A stretch of DNA of 64,000 nt, from IMG/VR virus record IMGVR_UViG_3300042296_000700, positions 43,128 through 107,127 of that record; one strand, written 5' to 3'. A program made the position numbers and the translations under genes. Shown here piece by piece: positions 26,801-35,867 of this stretch. Every line of letters starts with the position of its first letter. The stretch's first letter is position 1. Source of the stretch: a virus. The notes beneath the pieces were generated by a model that was not told the DNA's origin, searched no databases, and worked only from the letters and a program-made list of their open reading frames with translations.

Positions 26801-27128
26801 AATTGGTGCAGTTACCTCAGATACCGCCCCATCCAGCCCTGCCAATGGACAAATTTGGTTTGAATCTGACACAAACCAACTAAAGATTTATTATTCGGGA
26901 ACTTGGATTCAAGTCGGTGGCTCAGATGCCGTTAACGTTATTAACGCAATTAACGCTAAAGGCGACCTTGTCGTCGGAACCGCAAATGACACGGTGACAA
27001 GACTTGGTGCTGGCGCTAATGGTTCAGTGTTATCTGCCAACTCGTCCACGGCATCTGGTCTAGAGTGGGTTTCACGTGCAGCCATCGTTGACGACTTTGC
27101 TGTGGCGAGTATAATGGGTGCTTACTGA
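23802..27128 (+). CDS. Large tail fibre protein
   Basis: 1108 residues from a GTG start; the ribosome site (GAGG) is very close to it. The N-terminal part has RNNTGSTILKGTLVGAVDAE and HDLAVAFITVRHASTGQIAI, typical of fibre proteins of aquatic phages. The middle has long Ser/Thr/Gly-rich beta repeats (TTVNSTVTTIDDPVITLGGD). The end repeats the short motif DTPPSSPYTGDLWFES / DTAPSSPANGQIWFES twice. A side or long tail fibre role is likely. Confidence 0.75.
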   Translation: MTRFLGTPLKGEGFSSSSDEAFSAKVAADTQPRIRIDAGGRITWGGGSAAGDVYVYRYGADIIKFVGNVAVDALFVDGIEVDTTGATLDQVLKYNGTKFAPGTNVATVASIDAIGDVVITSPLQFQGLMYDGTNWVNSNIPNVYLVRNNTGSTILKGTLVGAVDAEPSGRIDVAPFQVTGTENSELRAMGIATSNISSGVNGEVMNFGTLTGLDTRGSTASALAVGDETWAAGDILFAHPTVDGKLTNVRPQHDLAVAFITVRHASTGQIAIRIIPGNNHLEWMHDVSLVDKTSGDFLKYNGTLWVNDAIDLGTDTTGNYMSGISGTSPVSVAHTAGEGSSATVSLAASYGDTQNPYASKTANYVLAAPDGTSGVPTFRAIVAADIPTLNQNTTGTAATVTGAAQTAITSVGTLSSLAVTGGVTAASLTLSGNLIVNGSTTTVNSTVTTIDDPVITLGGDTAPSSDDNKDRGIEFRYHNGAAAKIGFFGYDDSTGRFVMIPDATNTSEVFAGTVGDIQAGTFFGDLSGTATNITASSNTSLTSLSNLTTVGTLGSLIVSGATAGDLVRITQTGAGNAFVVEDSTNPDSTPFVISANGNVGIGTTSLTISNLAIARPITGGTTAYGVVSTGAIQSDVTTQANGFISSINTTTAAFTLSNLNHFAVSGVTTPGAGSTITNQYGYLVTSQLTGGTNNYAFASNVAAATGRWNLYMGGTAQNYMAGGLGIGTPTPASMLHVAGGALGGTAGNELIVSQIRSTNANQDIVYTKYRRVSTGADWTTAQAKIQRTIDATDMGYIAFGGTSALDVRIGSGTTDMAVFASTGVDIVGNVSLTGSVIFEGATANNFETTVSVTDPTADRTITFPDATGTVAVSGQNVSFNDVTVAGNLNVTGSTFGSATLDVDNFKITLNASVAGAPTLNGEIEVNRGTSTDVRIRWNEVSDLWEYTNDGTNYSRIGSALMTVSDTPPSSPYTGDLWFESDSGITFVRYDSHWIEIGASGIGAVTSDTAPSSPANGQIWFESDTNQLKIYYSGTWIQVGGSDAVNVINAINAKGDLVVGTANDTVTRLGAGANGSVLSANSSTASGLEWVSRAAIVDDFAVASIMGAY

Positions 27129-27147
27129 GATGATTGAGGTTGACTAA

Positions 27148-27453
27148 ATGGCTAATACAGCAAAAGTTCTTTTTAGAGGGGCTGCGACAACTAATACAAA
27201 CACTACTTTGTATACGGTTCCTGCCTCAACGTCTACGGTTATAACGAATATTGTTGTTACTAATACGACATCAAGCCCAGCAACATTCACTTTTTCCCTA
27301 AACGGCGTAGTCATTGCACCCACTGTCGCAATTAGTGGCTTCTCAATGACGTCACTGGATATCAAACAAGTTATAGCAACCACGCAAACACTTACTGGTG
27401 GAGCATCAGCAGCAACAGTCAACTTTCACGTTAGCGGAATGGAAATCGCGTAA
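27148..27453 (+). CDS. Small beta-sandwich structural protein (paralogue A)
   Basis: 101 residues, beta-rich: TLYTVPASTSTVITNIVVTN, then SPATFTFSLNGVVIAP. It shares order and key residues (TNTTSS after a TxVxxIxxTN strand) with the 119-residue protein at 30466-30825, so the two are paralogues. It abuts the large structural gene by TAATG. It is likely a trimeric fibre accessory. Confidence 0.65.
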   Translation: MANTAKVLFRGAATTNTNTTLYTVPASTSTVITNIVVTNTTSSPATFTFSLNGVVIAPTVAISGFSMTSLDIKQVIATTQTLTGGASAATVNFHVSGMEIA

Positions 27454-30209
27454 TGGGTATTCAACAGTTCCCTATTGGTGATACAACGATTGAAGCAAAC
27501 GAACTTCTTTACGACCCAGTAAACAAGTTGCGTGTTTCAATGCCGCAGTCACTTATTGACACCGACTTTGAGTACGGTACACAGATTTCTAAGTGGGAAA
27601 ACCTTACAATGACGGACAACCGTCCGTTTGTTTACAACGCACAAACACAATTGGGCGGCATTACAGCAATATCTTTACCCAACCTTTCGCGCACAGTAAC
27701 GGTAAGCACCTCATCTACACCAGCAGTCGGAACGCCAATTTCTGTTACAGATACTCATTTGTCTATTGCTAACGGAAACTTTATTGTTGAATCAATTTCT
27801 TCTGGAGTGTCATTCACATATACTGCGCGTGCAGAAAACACGACAACAGTAACTTCTATCTATGACACAAACAAAACACAGATTTTTCAAGGCGCATTTT
27901 ACACTGGCGCAGCAATCGGTGCTGCTCCTACTGTCACCTATTCTGGAACAAAAGTAACTGTAACAACAACAGTTCCTCACGGTCTTTCTATCGGCAACGA
28001 AATAGCACTCACTGGCATCACGACCTCTGGAGCCAACCCACCAAACGGAGCACACTTTGTCGCAGGTGTTTCCAGTGCGACAGTATTCTTTTATTATGTC
28101 CCAACTGCACCGACTGGAACATTGACCGCAACTTCTGCACTCTGTTATGCTCGCCCACAAGGGCAGTTTTTGCATCGTCCGTTTGATGGTGGAGTAATTT
28201 TTTCCAGCAACTCAACATCAAATCATCAGACAGCAATCCGTCAAACACGACGTTACTTCCGATACCAGTCTGGTAAAGGTATTCAGATGAGTTCAGGAAC
28301 ACTCATCAAACCATCGCTACAACTAGAATCATTGACCTCATCAGGCACTTTGGTTACTGTTCAAACAAAAGAGAAGCACAACCTTCAACCTGGTTCAACT
28401 ATTGAAGTATTCGGCGCAAACGAGACTGCCTACAACGGCAACTTTACGGTCTACACCGTTACTGGTTATAACACATTTACATATACGGCATTAAGTGTCC
28501 CATCATCAGCAACAGCATCAGGTCTTTACTACGCAAACATTAGCGAATGGTACGGTTGCGCAAACCGCATTGGTTTGTTTGATAATCAGAACGGGATGTT
28601 CTTTGAACATGATGGTCAAGAACTAACAGCAGTTCTCAGAAATTCCACGTATCAGATATCAGGGCGCGTAAGTGTCACGAACGGTTCTCCAAGCGTCACC
28701 CAAACAAACGCATCATTCCCAACACGCTTTGCTAAGCAACTAGACATCGGCGACCACATAGTCATCCGAGGACAGTCATACCGCATCATTGACATTGCGA
28801 GCGATACATCGTTAACAATTAGTCCTGCATATCGTGGAATAACATCCACAATGGTTATTGCTTCAAAAACGGTTGATACACACTATAAGCAATCAGAGTG
28901 GAACATTGACAAAATGGACGGCACGGGTCCTTCTGGATACAACGCCAACTTTACAAAAATGCAAATGTTCTACATTGACTATTCATGGTATGGCGCTGGT
29001 GCAGTTCGCTTTGGCATGCGTGGAACTGATGGTGAAATTAAATATTGTCACAAGTTAGTCAACAACAACGTTAACTCAGAAGCGTACATGCGTTCAGGAA
29101 ACCTTCCAGCACGCTACGAGTCAATAACTCAACCTCCATATACAAAACTTTCAGCAACGCTATCAAACGTGGGAACTACCGCGTCTGTTGTTTCAACATA
29201 TGGTTTCCCTGCAGCAGGAACACTACTTGTATCAAACAACCTTTCTGGCTACGAATTTGTGAACTACACAGGAAAAACTTCAACGTCTTTCACTGGTCTC
29301 ACTCGGGCACAAACAGGCGTAGCATCACTTGCTACGACCGTAGCGTCTGGTTCAAACGTTCTTACTGTTTCTTCTACGGCTGGTATTCAGGTTGGGCAGC
29401 GTGTGTTTGGAATAGGTAGTCCTGATGTTCCAGAAAACACATTTGTTTCATCAATTACCTCTGGAACTGTGCTTGCTTTAAGTCAGGCAGTAACAGCAAC
29501 TAACCCAACACTATTATTCGCACCGATGAATGATGGCACAGCAAAAACTTTCACATATTCTGCGACCAACCCGATTGGTGTTGAACTTGCTTGGCCGACA
29601 TATGCGCCAACTATCTCTCACTGGGGTACTTCGGCAATCATGGATGGTCGTTACGACGACGATAAATCTTTGTTGTTCACGTACGGTCAGGTAACAAGTA
29701 CGGCTGTTGCTTCTGGTGCAACGAACTGTTTACTTGCGATTCGTGTAGCACCTTCGGTTGATAATGGTACTTCTGGTGCTTTTGGTAGTCGCGAACTTGT
29801 CAACCGTATGCAGTTGATTTTGCGTGCGCTTGATATCACAACAACTACAGCAAACTCAAACCTGCTTATTACGGCTGTTCTTAACGGCACACCAAGCGCA
29901 GCCGCTACATGGATTTCACCTGCGACAGTCACTTCAAGTCTTGCTCAAGTCGCAGACTACAGCGGTACAGTCAGGACTATCTCTGGTGGCGAAACAACAG
30001 GTGGTTTCTTCGTAGGTACAGGCGCCAACTCTATTGACCTTACGACAGTACGAGACCTCGGTAACTCTATTCTTGGTGGCGGAACAACGACCACTAATAC
30101 TGGCATCTACCCTGACGGTCCAGACACGCTACATATTATGGTACGTAACCTTGGTTCCTTATCAGCAAACGTGTTCTCACGTCTTTCATGGACGGAAGCG
30201 CAGGCATAA
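27453..30209 (+). CDS. Large virion structural protein (fibre or baseplate-associated)
   Basis: 918 residues. Features seen: a start of the type QQFPIGDTTIEANELLYDP, ISKWENLTMTDNRPF, and RQTRRYFRYQSGKGIQMSSG, a segment shared with large structural proteins of T4-like aquatic phages. It carries three copies of the beta domain with HGL/HNL plus GxxIxxxG (about residues 70-125, 150-225 and 290-360). A Ser/Thr-rich C-terminus follows. The exact place in the virion is unknown. Confidence 0.7.
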   Translation: MGIQQFPIGDTTIEANELLYDPVNKLRVSMPQSLIDTDFEYGTQISKWENLTMTDNRPFVYNAQTQLGGITAISLPNLSRTVTVSTSSTPAVGTPISVTDTHLSIANGNFIVESISSGVSFTYTARAENTTTVTSIYDTNKTQIFQGAFYTGAAIGAAPTVTYSGTKVTVTTTVPHGLSIGNEIALTGITTSGANPPNGAHFVAGVSSATVFFYYVPTAPTGTLTATSALCYARPQGQFLHRPFDGGVIFSSNSTSNHQTAIRQTRRYFRYQSGKGIQMSSGTLIKPSLQLESLTSSGTLVTVQTKEKHNLQPGSTIEVFGANETAYNGNFTVYTVTGYNTFTYTALSVPSSATASGLYYANISEWYGCANRIGLFDNQNGMFFEHDGQELTAVLRNSTYQISGRVSVTNGSPSVTQTNASFPTRFAKQLDIGDHIVIRGQSYRIIDIASDTSLTISPAYRGITSTMVIASKTVDTHYKQSEWNIDKMDGTGPSGYNANFTKMQMFYIDYSWYGAGAVRFGMRGTDGEIKYCHKLVNNNVNSEAYMRSGNLPARYESITQPPYTKLSATLSNVGTTASVVSTYGFPAAGTLLVSNNLSGYEFVNYTGKTSTSFTGLTRAQTGVASLATTVASGSNVLTVSSTAGIQVGQRVFGIGSPDVPENTFVSSITSGTVLALSQAVTATNPTLLFAPMNDGTAKTFTYSATNPIGVELAWPTYAPTISHWGTSAIMDGRYDDDKSLLFTYGQVTSTAVASGATNCLLAIRVAPSVDNGTSGAFGSRELVNRMQLILRALDITTTTANSNLLITAVLNGTPSAAATWISPATVTSSLAQVADYSGTVRTISGGETTGGFFVGTGANSIDLTTVRDLGNSILGGGTTTTNTGIYPDGPDTLHIMVRNLGSLSANVFSRLSWTEAQA

Positions 30210-30211
30210 CA

Positions 30212-30466
30212 ATGGCTATTGACTTCCCTAACTCCCCAGCAACCAACGATACCTTCTCTGATTCTGGTAAAACTTGGAAGTACAACGGATATGCATGGTT
30301 GTTGCAAACCATTCCTACTGCTCTCGCGAATGGTTCTATTTCTTTAGCGCAGATTGCACAAGGTGGGGCAACTGCAGGGCAGGCTCTAGTGTGGAGTGGT
30401 TCTGTTTGGGCTCCGAATGATGCGTTGCGCGACAATCTTATCAAGTTCTACATGGAGGTCATCTGA
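30212..30466 (+). CDS. Small fibre-related protein
   Basis: 84 residues; the ATG at 30212 follows the previous stop by 2 bp. AIDFPNSPATNDTFSDSGKT then WKYNGYAWLLQ is a common phage fibre motif, and ATAGQALVWSGSVWAPNDAL resembles the repeat units of the larger fibres. It may be an attachment subunit. It couples by TGATG to the next gene. Confidence 0.65.
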   Translation: MAIDFPNSPATNDTFSDSGKTWKYNGYAWLLQTIPTALANGSISLAQIAQGGATAGQALVWSGSVWAPNDALRDNLIKFYMEVI

Positions 30467-30825
30467 TGGCTGTAACACAAAAACGTCTTGCTGGTCCTGC
30501 CCAGTTGACTGCAACAACCGCTGTCTATTACACGACACCAATCAGCACTACCACGATTGTCAAACAAATTATTCTAACGAACACTACTTCGTCAGCAAAA
30601 ACTGTGACTGTTCGTTTGAAACCCCTTGGTGTGGCTGAGGCTGCCACACACGACATTATTAGCGGTATGACTATCAACGCTAACGAAACTATGGCTTTCA
30701 ACTGTTCGCTAGTTCTCAACAACAATGGTTCTACAGCAAACGCAACTAACAGCGACCAGTTGACAGCATTGTGTAGTTCGGCAACGTCAGTCAATATTAC
30801 GATTGTAGGTATTCAAGAGGCATAA
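30466..30825 (+). CDS. Small beta-sandwich structural protein (paralogue B)
   Basis: 119 residues. It aligns by eye with the 101-residue protein at 27148-27453: YYTTPISTTTIVKQIILTNT, then SAKTVTVRLKPLG. It differs by a longer loop near residues 80-95. It is coupled by TAATG to the next gene. The duplication brackets the 918-residue structural gene. Confidence 0.65.
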   Translation: MAVTQKRLAGPAQLTATTAVYYTTPISTTTIVKQIILTNTTSSAKTVTVRLKPLGVAEAATHDIISGMTINANETMAFNCSLVLNNNGSTANATNSDQLTALCSSATSVNITIVGIQEA

Positions 30826-31532
30826 TGGCTGGCATGGTTCGCTACCCGGCGTTGAACGCCATGGCGTCATTTATTGATGCCCCTGACTCCGTCTATGGCA
30901 CTGGCAATGACGGTTCTGTAACCATGGACGGAAGTACTATCGTTATCGGTATTACGCCCTCTTCAAATGTTTATACGATGGCTCGCGACACATATTTCTA
31001 TAATCTGACCATTAGTTCGGGTGTGCGTTTAAACCCAAATGGTTATCGTGTTTTTGTAAAGAATCAGTTAATACTCGGTAGCAGCGCAATGATTGGTTAT
31101 ACGACAGGTTTTGCTTCTGCTGGTTCTATCCAACAGGGTGGGGCAGCAAGCACTCCAGTTACTCATAGTCTTGGAGGTGCGTCGCAAACACAAACTGCCA
31201 CATTGCCAATCGCTTCGCTTGGCGGCTCGCAATACTTTCAACAGCCGTTGCAGGCAATAGATGGTTTTTCTGTTACCGCATCTGGCGGACCAACATTTTT
31301 ACGCGGTGGCGCTGGAGGAGTAGGTCAGGCTGGTGGAGGGGTAGTAATTCTTGCTGCCCGCTACATCTCTGGACCGACATCTGGGAGCGCAACAATTTCT
31401 GCTAAAGCAACATCTCCTGCTGGTGGTGGAGTGATTCTTCTTGTTTCATCTGGCGCAACATTGCCTACGACTGTAACAACAGACGTGACTGGTTATGCCT
31501 CTGGGATATTCTACTATATGCAGTTGGTATAA
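30825..31532 (+). CDS. Glycine-rich structural protein, short form
   Basis: 235 residues. Residues 18-90 (DSVYGTGNDGSVTMDG, FYNLTISSGVRLNPNGYRVF) form a domain that recurs in the giant protein encoded next. A Gly-rich stretch (FLRGGAGGVGQAGGGVVIL) is followed by a beta C-terminus (VTTDVTGYASGIFYYMQL). It looks like an unexpanded paralogue of the 1029-residue protein. Confidence 0.7.
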   Translation: MAGMVRYPALNAMASFIDAPDSVYGTGNDGSVTMDGSTIVIGITPSSNVYTMARDTYFYNLTISSGVRLNPNGYRVFVKNQLILGSSAMIGYTTGFASAGSIQQGGAASTPVTHSLGGASQTQTATLPIASLGGSQYFQQPLQAIDGFSVTASGGPTFLRGGAGGVGQAGGGVVILAARYISGPTSGSATISAKATSPAGGGVILLVSSGATLPTTVTTDVTGYASGIFYYMQLV

Positions 31533-31533
31533 A

Positions 31534-34500
31534 ATGGCTGCGCTTGAAAGAACAGGAACAAATAGGGAACTGTACAGGATTGGAGATATCGGTCCTGGTG
31601 GTGGGACGATTTTCCTTACCCCAAGTTCAACAGATAACACTACTGGTAAATATTTTGAAGTCGCTCCTCCCACGTGGACGGGGTCACTTGGGAATACGTT
31701 AACGCGAACGAACCTATGTAAAACAAGTTCTTTTGATGGTGGTGTTGGTTTATGGACTGCCAATAGTGGGGCAGTAATCACAACTGATACAAACGAGCAT
31801 CTTGTCAGTGGAAGTTCACTAAAAATTACGTCTTCAACAAGTAATTACAACAACGCCATACATGCCCTGATACCCATTACTGCTGGTCAGAAATATGTTT
31901 ATAGTGCGTACGTAAAAAATGTTGGCGGAAATACGCGACCTGTTTACCTCGCTGTTATTTGGTTTGCATCAAACGGTTCAACTGTTGTAGGAAGCGAAAT
32001 GAACTCTGTTTCTCAGGGAGACCTTGCTATTGCAGACGGCTGGCGGCGCAGATGGGTTGCTGGAACAGCACCAATTGGCTCTGCATTCGCTCGTCTGCAT
32101 ATTTTAAGTGGCACCACGGGTCTGACAACAGCCGACATCACGCGTGCTGACGGTGTTTTGTTTGAACAAAGTTCTTTTTCTTTTTTATATCCGTTTTTTG
32201 ATGGTGTGAAATCATATTTAGATTCGTCAATGGCATATACGGCTTTACCAAACCCTGGTACCGCAGATATTAGAACTCTTACTAATGAGGGTTACAGTAT
32301 TATTCCAGAAACACGAGCGTGGTCTGGCAGTGCATATAACTCGTCATCAACGAGCACATGGATTGGTGGGACAGCAACACCAAAACTTAGAACAAGCAAC
32401 GTTTCTTTAACTGGATACACTTTATATCCTGATATTGGATTAGGGGCGTCACAGACAGATATCATATTTAATTTTGGTTCACAAGAAAATACTGCAGCAT
32501 ATGTTGCAAAACAATATTCTGGCGGTGGTTATACAGACTGGTTTCTTCCATCAACATATGAACTCAAGGCACTCGGTGAGGCGCAATTTGCCACTTATAG
32601 CGTCGGGGTAGTTTCTACCTCTACGACTACATATGCCACTTCTTCTACTTCTTCTTCTATATTGATGAGAAGTTGGGTTGGTAGCACAAGTAGTAATGTG
32701 GGTATTTATGAGCCAGTCAATGTGCGTCCAGTACGAATGTTTTCTGCAACACCGTCAACGCATGTGCAACGTGCAGGTAACGACTCGGTGTATGGGAACG
32801 GATATGACGGCGATGTCACCATTCTTGGTTCAGGACAAATAACTTATCTTTCCAGAGATATGTATTACAACAATTTGGTTATACCATCGCAAACAATGCT
32901 TCACACTAATGGTTACAGAGTTTTTGTTCGTAACAAACTAACTGTTAATGGATACATTGGCGTCAGCAGTGGTTCAAACACGATATTTGGTTTACTTTAT
33001 GGAGAACCAAGCGCAGTTACGTCAAGGACAGTCTCTGGAACGACATCCACGAATGCTATTACATATCGTATTGGCGGCAAGGGTGGGGGCGCTACCGCTG
33101 ATGGTACGAGTCTTCTCCCTACAGGAATTCTGTATTCTTTAGATGTTGCTACTAAAGGTTTGTTCATTGACCCTAATAACAGTCAGTTGACACCTTTGAC
33201 TGGTGGTGCTCTTGGTACGCAAGGAAGTCAAGGAACAACATATCCAGCGTTAACTGATTCTGATACTTGGTCTGGTAAAACTGCTCCTACGTCTTGGCCT
33301 AGCCAGTCTGGTAATGCGGGTAATGCGGGTAATGCGGGTGGTGCTGGTGGAACTGTTGTTGCTGGTGCGTTAGGTGGTGCTGGTGGATATCCACCAAATG
33401 CCCATACTGGCACTGGTACCACTCCTGGTGGAAGAGGCAGTACAGGTAACTCTGGTAATCCGGGTACGGCTGGAAATCCTGGTGCGACAGGCAACTCAGG
33501 AAATCCTGGTACGGCAGGCAACCCTGGTACGGCAACTGGAGCAAATCCGAGTGTAGGTGGTGCTGGAGGTTCGGCTGGGCAAGGTGGCGCTGTCGTTGTT
33601 ATTGCAGCCAAAACTATTACTGGTACTGGAAGAATTGTTTCGCTAGGTATTTCTGGCGCATTAGGTTCTGCTGGAACTACTGGTACTGGTGGTACGGCTG
33701 GTACGGCTGGTACGGCTGGAAACGCAGGTACTACTGGCGCAGCGGGCAATGCTGGTAGTGCTGGCACGGCTGGAAATACTGGAGACGCGGCACCAGGTAT
33801 TAACACAAGTCCATATCATGCTCATCACCGTCTCGGTTCTGGACATATGAATACTCAGTACGCAAATGGCGGAGGGCATGATAGCGAACCTGGCGCGCAT
33901 ATTCCGCATGCTCATCTTTCGCAGGATTATCATGACCAGCATCGCGGCTCGCGACTTCATTTTCATATGCCTCACGGCGGCAATACGGTAAACCATAACC
34001 CTCCTGTAGTTACGAGTAACAAGCCATTGACACATGGACCAGGTACGGTCTTTCATAATCCTTCACACATTCACCATGCAGGTCACACGCACAACCCGCA
34101 TCATGATGCTCCTCACGGACATAACCATCACACACATAGAAACGATGGGGCGACTTTACACAGTCCTCATACTTTCGGACCACACCACGGTGCTGCAAAC
34201 GGGCAGGGCAATGACGGAACTCATGCCTACTACTACTGGGGCGGACATCACGGAACACAACATGCAGGCGGACCTCACACCCATGGGTCGGCAGGCAAAC
34301 ATATCGGGTCACCCCACACTGGTACTCATTATGCAGGAGGTGCTGGTGGCGCAGGCGGACCCGCTGGCATTGCTGGAACGGCAGGAACAGGTGGTACGGG
34401 GGGCACAGGGGGTCTCGCTGGACCAGGAGGCACTGCGGCACCCGCACAACCTCAGGGCGGCACAGGTAAGCGTGGGGGTGCAGGCGGTGGAGGAGGTATC

Positions 34501-34623
34501 ATTGTGATAACCGATAGCACCTCATTGGGAAGCGTAACTACCGACGTTACTGCTGGTGCAACTCAAGACTCAGATTTCAACACAGCCTCTTCAGGGTTTG
34601 TATACTTAATTCAGAACACATAG
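31534..34623 (+). CDS. Giant glycine- and histidine-rich adhesin-like structural protein
   Basis: 1029 residues; the ATG at 31534 follows the previous gene directly. Order: an actinobacterial-type GDIGPGGGTIFLT domain start (8-45); an apparent insert with a carbohydrate-binding-like sandwich (about 55-235); the resumed domain ending DWFLPSTYELKAL (about 265-350); a copy of the short-form domain (about 410-480, AGNDSVYGNGYDGDVTI, TNGYRVFVRNKL); collagen-like Gly-Asn/Thr repeats (about 580-750); a His-rich region with dozens of His (about 765-940); Gly-rich end and beta cap. The His block may bind metal ions. A host-surface contact role is inferred. Confidence 0.75.
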   Translation: MAALERTGTNRELYRIGDIGPGGGTIFLTPSSTDNTTGKYFEVAPPTWTGSLGNTLTRTNLCKTSSFDGGVGLWTANSGAVITTDTNEHLVSGSSLKITSSTSNYNNAIHALIPITAGQKYVYSAYVKNVGGNTRPVYLAVIWFASNGSTVVGSEMNSVSQGDLAIADGWRRRWVAGTAPIGSAFARLHILSGTTGLTTADITRADGVLFEQSSFSFLYPFFDGVKSYLDSSMAYTALPNPGTADIRTLTNEGYSIIPETRAWSGSAYNSSSTSTWIGGTATPKLRTSNVSLTGYTLYPDIGLGASQTDIIFNFGSQENTAAYVAKQYSGGGYTDWFLPSTYELKALGEAQFATYSVGVVSTSTTTYATSSTSSSILMRSWVGSTSSNVGIYEPVNVRPVRMFSATPSTHVQRAGNDSVYGNGYDGDVTILGSGQITYLSRDMYYNNLVIPSQTMLHTNGYRVFVRNKLTVNGYIGVSSGSNTIFGLLYGEPSAVTSRTVSGTTSTNAITYRIGGKGGGATADGTSLLPTGILYSLDVATKGLFIDPNNSQLTPLTGGALGTQGSQGTTYPALTDSDTWSGKTAPTSWPSQSGNAGNAGNAGGAGGTVVAGALGGAGGYPPNAHTGTGTTPGGRGSTGNSGNPGTAGNPGATGNSGNPGTAGNPGTATGANPSVGGAGGSAGQGGAVVVIAAKTITGTGRIVSLGISGALGSAGTTGTGGTAGTAGTAGNAGTTGAAGNAGSAGTAGNTGDAAPGINTSPYHAHHRLGSGHMNTQYANGGGHDSEPGAHIPHAHLSQDYHDQHRGSRLHFHMPHGGNTVNHNPPVVTSNKPLTHGPGTVFHNPSHIHHAGHTHNPHHDAPHGHNHHTHRNDGATLHSPHTFGPHHGAANGQGNDGTHAYYYWGGHHGTQHAGGPHTHGSAGKHIGSPHTGTHYAGGAGGAGGPAGIAGTAGTGGTGGTGGLAGPGGTAAPAQPQGGTGKRGGAGGGGGIIVITDSTSLGSVTTDVTAGATQDSDFNTASSGFVYLIQNT

Positions 34624-34631
34624 GAGAAAAA

Positions 34632-34874
34632 ATGCCTTTATTTGACGAAATTGACACTAAGCAGCGTCTACAGATTTTGCGTGGAACTTACAAATCTTTA
34701 GAAATTGAACTTTTTGAAGTTTTAACACGTCTGGGAATTGATGTTGATGACTACACTTATGGTGAGCATCCAGAATTTGCTGATTCAGAAGATAACTGGA
34801 ATAAACGTCGCGTTATTGAACTAGAAGCAACTTTGGCTACAATTAAGGCAAAGATTGACTCGCTGGCGGCATAA
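34632..34874 (+). CDS. Small acidic helical protein
   Basis: 80 residues with TAGGAGAAAA upstream. It is mostly helical with an acidic loop (YGEHPEFADSEDNW) and a C-terminal coiled coil (VIELEATLATIKAKIDSLAA). It is the first small gene after the giant adhesin and starts the run of closely spaced genes leading to the halogenase. Function unknown. Confidence 0.6.
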   Translation: MPLFDEIDTKQRLQILRGTYKSLEIELFEVLTRLGIDVDDYTYGEHPEFADSEDNWNKRRVIELEATLATIKAKIDSLAA

Positions 34875-34877
34875 GTA

Positions 34878-35297
34878 ATGCAAAGAGTCTTCTATGTGCC
34901 TGCATCAACACCAATTACTGCTGAACTAAGCGAGCAAGCGGAATTGCTTGCTCTATCTGTGCTGCATGGTGAAAGTGCTTTATCGCGTTATGTTGACTTT
35001 GACCGCGACATTGCGCAGCCTATTTCTTTGCCATCCGAAAAAATATGCCTTTTCGCTAACGAAGTCCCAATAATGCTTCATCAAAGCATTGAGGTAACTA
35101 ATGATTTTGTTGATATGCGTGACGGCGTAACCCTTGTTTTGAATGGTAAAAAAATTATTGAGCCGTTGATACTTGAAAAACACTACGCTCGTTATGCCAT
35201 TGAGTGCACTGGATACGGTGTTCAAGTGTTTGACATATTTGATAAATCTATGCGAATTTTAGAACACGGGGAGTATTATGTCGTTAACCCTGAGTAA
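34878..35297 (+). CDS. Unknown protein of the halogenase cassette
   Basis: 139 residues, 3 bp after the previous gene. Mixed alpha/beta with a beta-rich second half (TLVLNGKKIIEPLILEKHYA, GYGVQVFDIF, EHGEYYVV), perhaps a small cupin or jelly-roll-like fold, but no metal motif is visible. It overlaps the oxygenase gene by 20 bp, suggesting coupled translation and a related job. Confidence 0.6.
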   Translation: MQRVFYVPASTPITAELSEQAELLALSVLHGESALSRYVDFDRDIAQPISLPSEKICLFANEVPIMLHQSIEVTNDFVDMRDGVTLVLNGKKIIEPLILEKHYARYAIECTGYGVQVFDIFDKSMRILEHGEYYVVNPE

Positions 35298-35865
35298 ACC
35301 AGCGCCATGTATTTTTGTTTACGAAAATGCTTTGACCGATGGCGAAAAGTTTATTTCAATGCTTGAAGAGCAAACCAATGACGAATGGTCACCACTGTCT
35401 TGGGATTATTCAAAAACTGGTTCAGGACAAATCAGTGAGTACCGCTCATCGCGCATATGTTCACTGTTGGACATTACACGCCCCTGTCCAAGTACGCCAA
35501 TCTCAGATTTGTTAAATAAATCTATTCTCAAAGATATAGATACGTGCCTTAGTGATTACAGCACATATCACGGGATTACTGCGTTTATCGGCAATGAAGG
35601 TTGGATTGTTCTCAAATATGAGGGTCAAGCGCAATATCGCACCCACTGGGACCACGCACCAGATAACGCCAGAACAGTTTCTATTGTGGCATTCCCTTAC
35701 TCAACAACCAAGGTTGGCGGAGAACTAACATTCCCGCATTTCGGGATAACAATTAAACCCAAAACTGGTTCAGTAGTTATATTTCCATCTAATTTCCCCT
35801 ACACGCATACGGCGCATCCAGTTGAAGATGGTGTCAAGTATTCACTTGTTACGTGGTTGAGGTAG
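35278..35865 (+). CDS. 2-oxoglutarate/Fe(II)-dependent oxygenase, prolyl-4-hydroxylase type (1)
   Basis: 195 residues. The iron ligands are visible as His123-x-Asp125 (RTHWDH) and a distal His180 (THTAHPV), followed by Lys187 (VKYSLVTW) in the position that binds 2-oxoglutarate. GGELTFPHFGITIKPKTGSV is the usual core strand pair. Such enzymes hydroxylate a protein residue or small molecule using 2-oxoglutarate and O2. The substrate is unknown. It is one of two such enzymes flanking the halogenase in this cassette. Confidence 0.8.
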   Translation: MSLTLSKPAPCIFVYENALTDGEKFISMLEEQTNDEWSPLSWDYSKTGSGQISEYRSSRICSLLDITRPCPSTPISDLLNKSILKDIDTCLSDYSTYHGITAFIGNEGWIVLKYEGQAQYRTHWDHAPDNARTVSIVAFPYSTTKVGGELTFPHFGITIKPKTGSVVIFPSNFPYTHTAHPVEDGVKYSLVTWLR

Positions 35866-35867
35866 AG

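Noticed and set aside
33300-33800. Short tandem DNA repeats that might suggest a CRISPR array
   Set aside because: They are in-frame Gly-Asn/Thr codon repeats of the giant adhesin; there are no unique spacers of constant length.
33228-33806. Minus-strand frame of 192 residues, Pro/Ala/Val-rich
   Set aside because: Antisense of the Gly-repeat region; composition is forced by the repeat.
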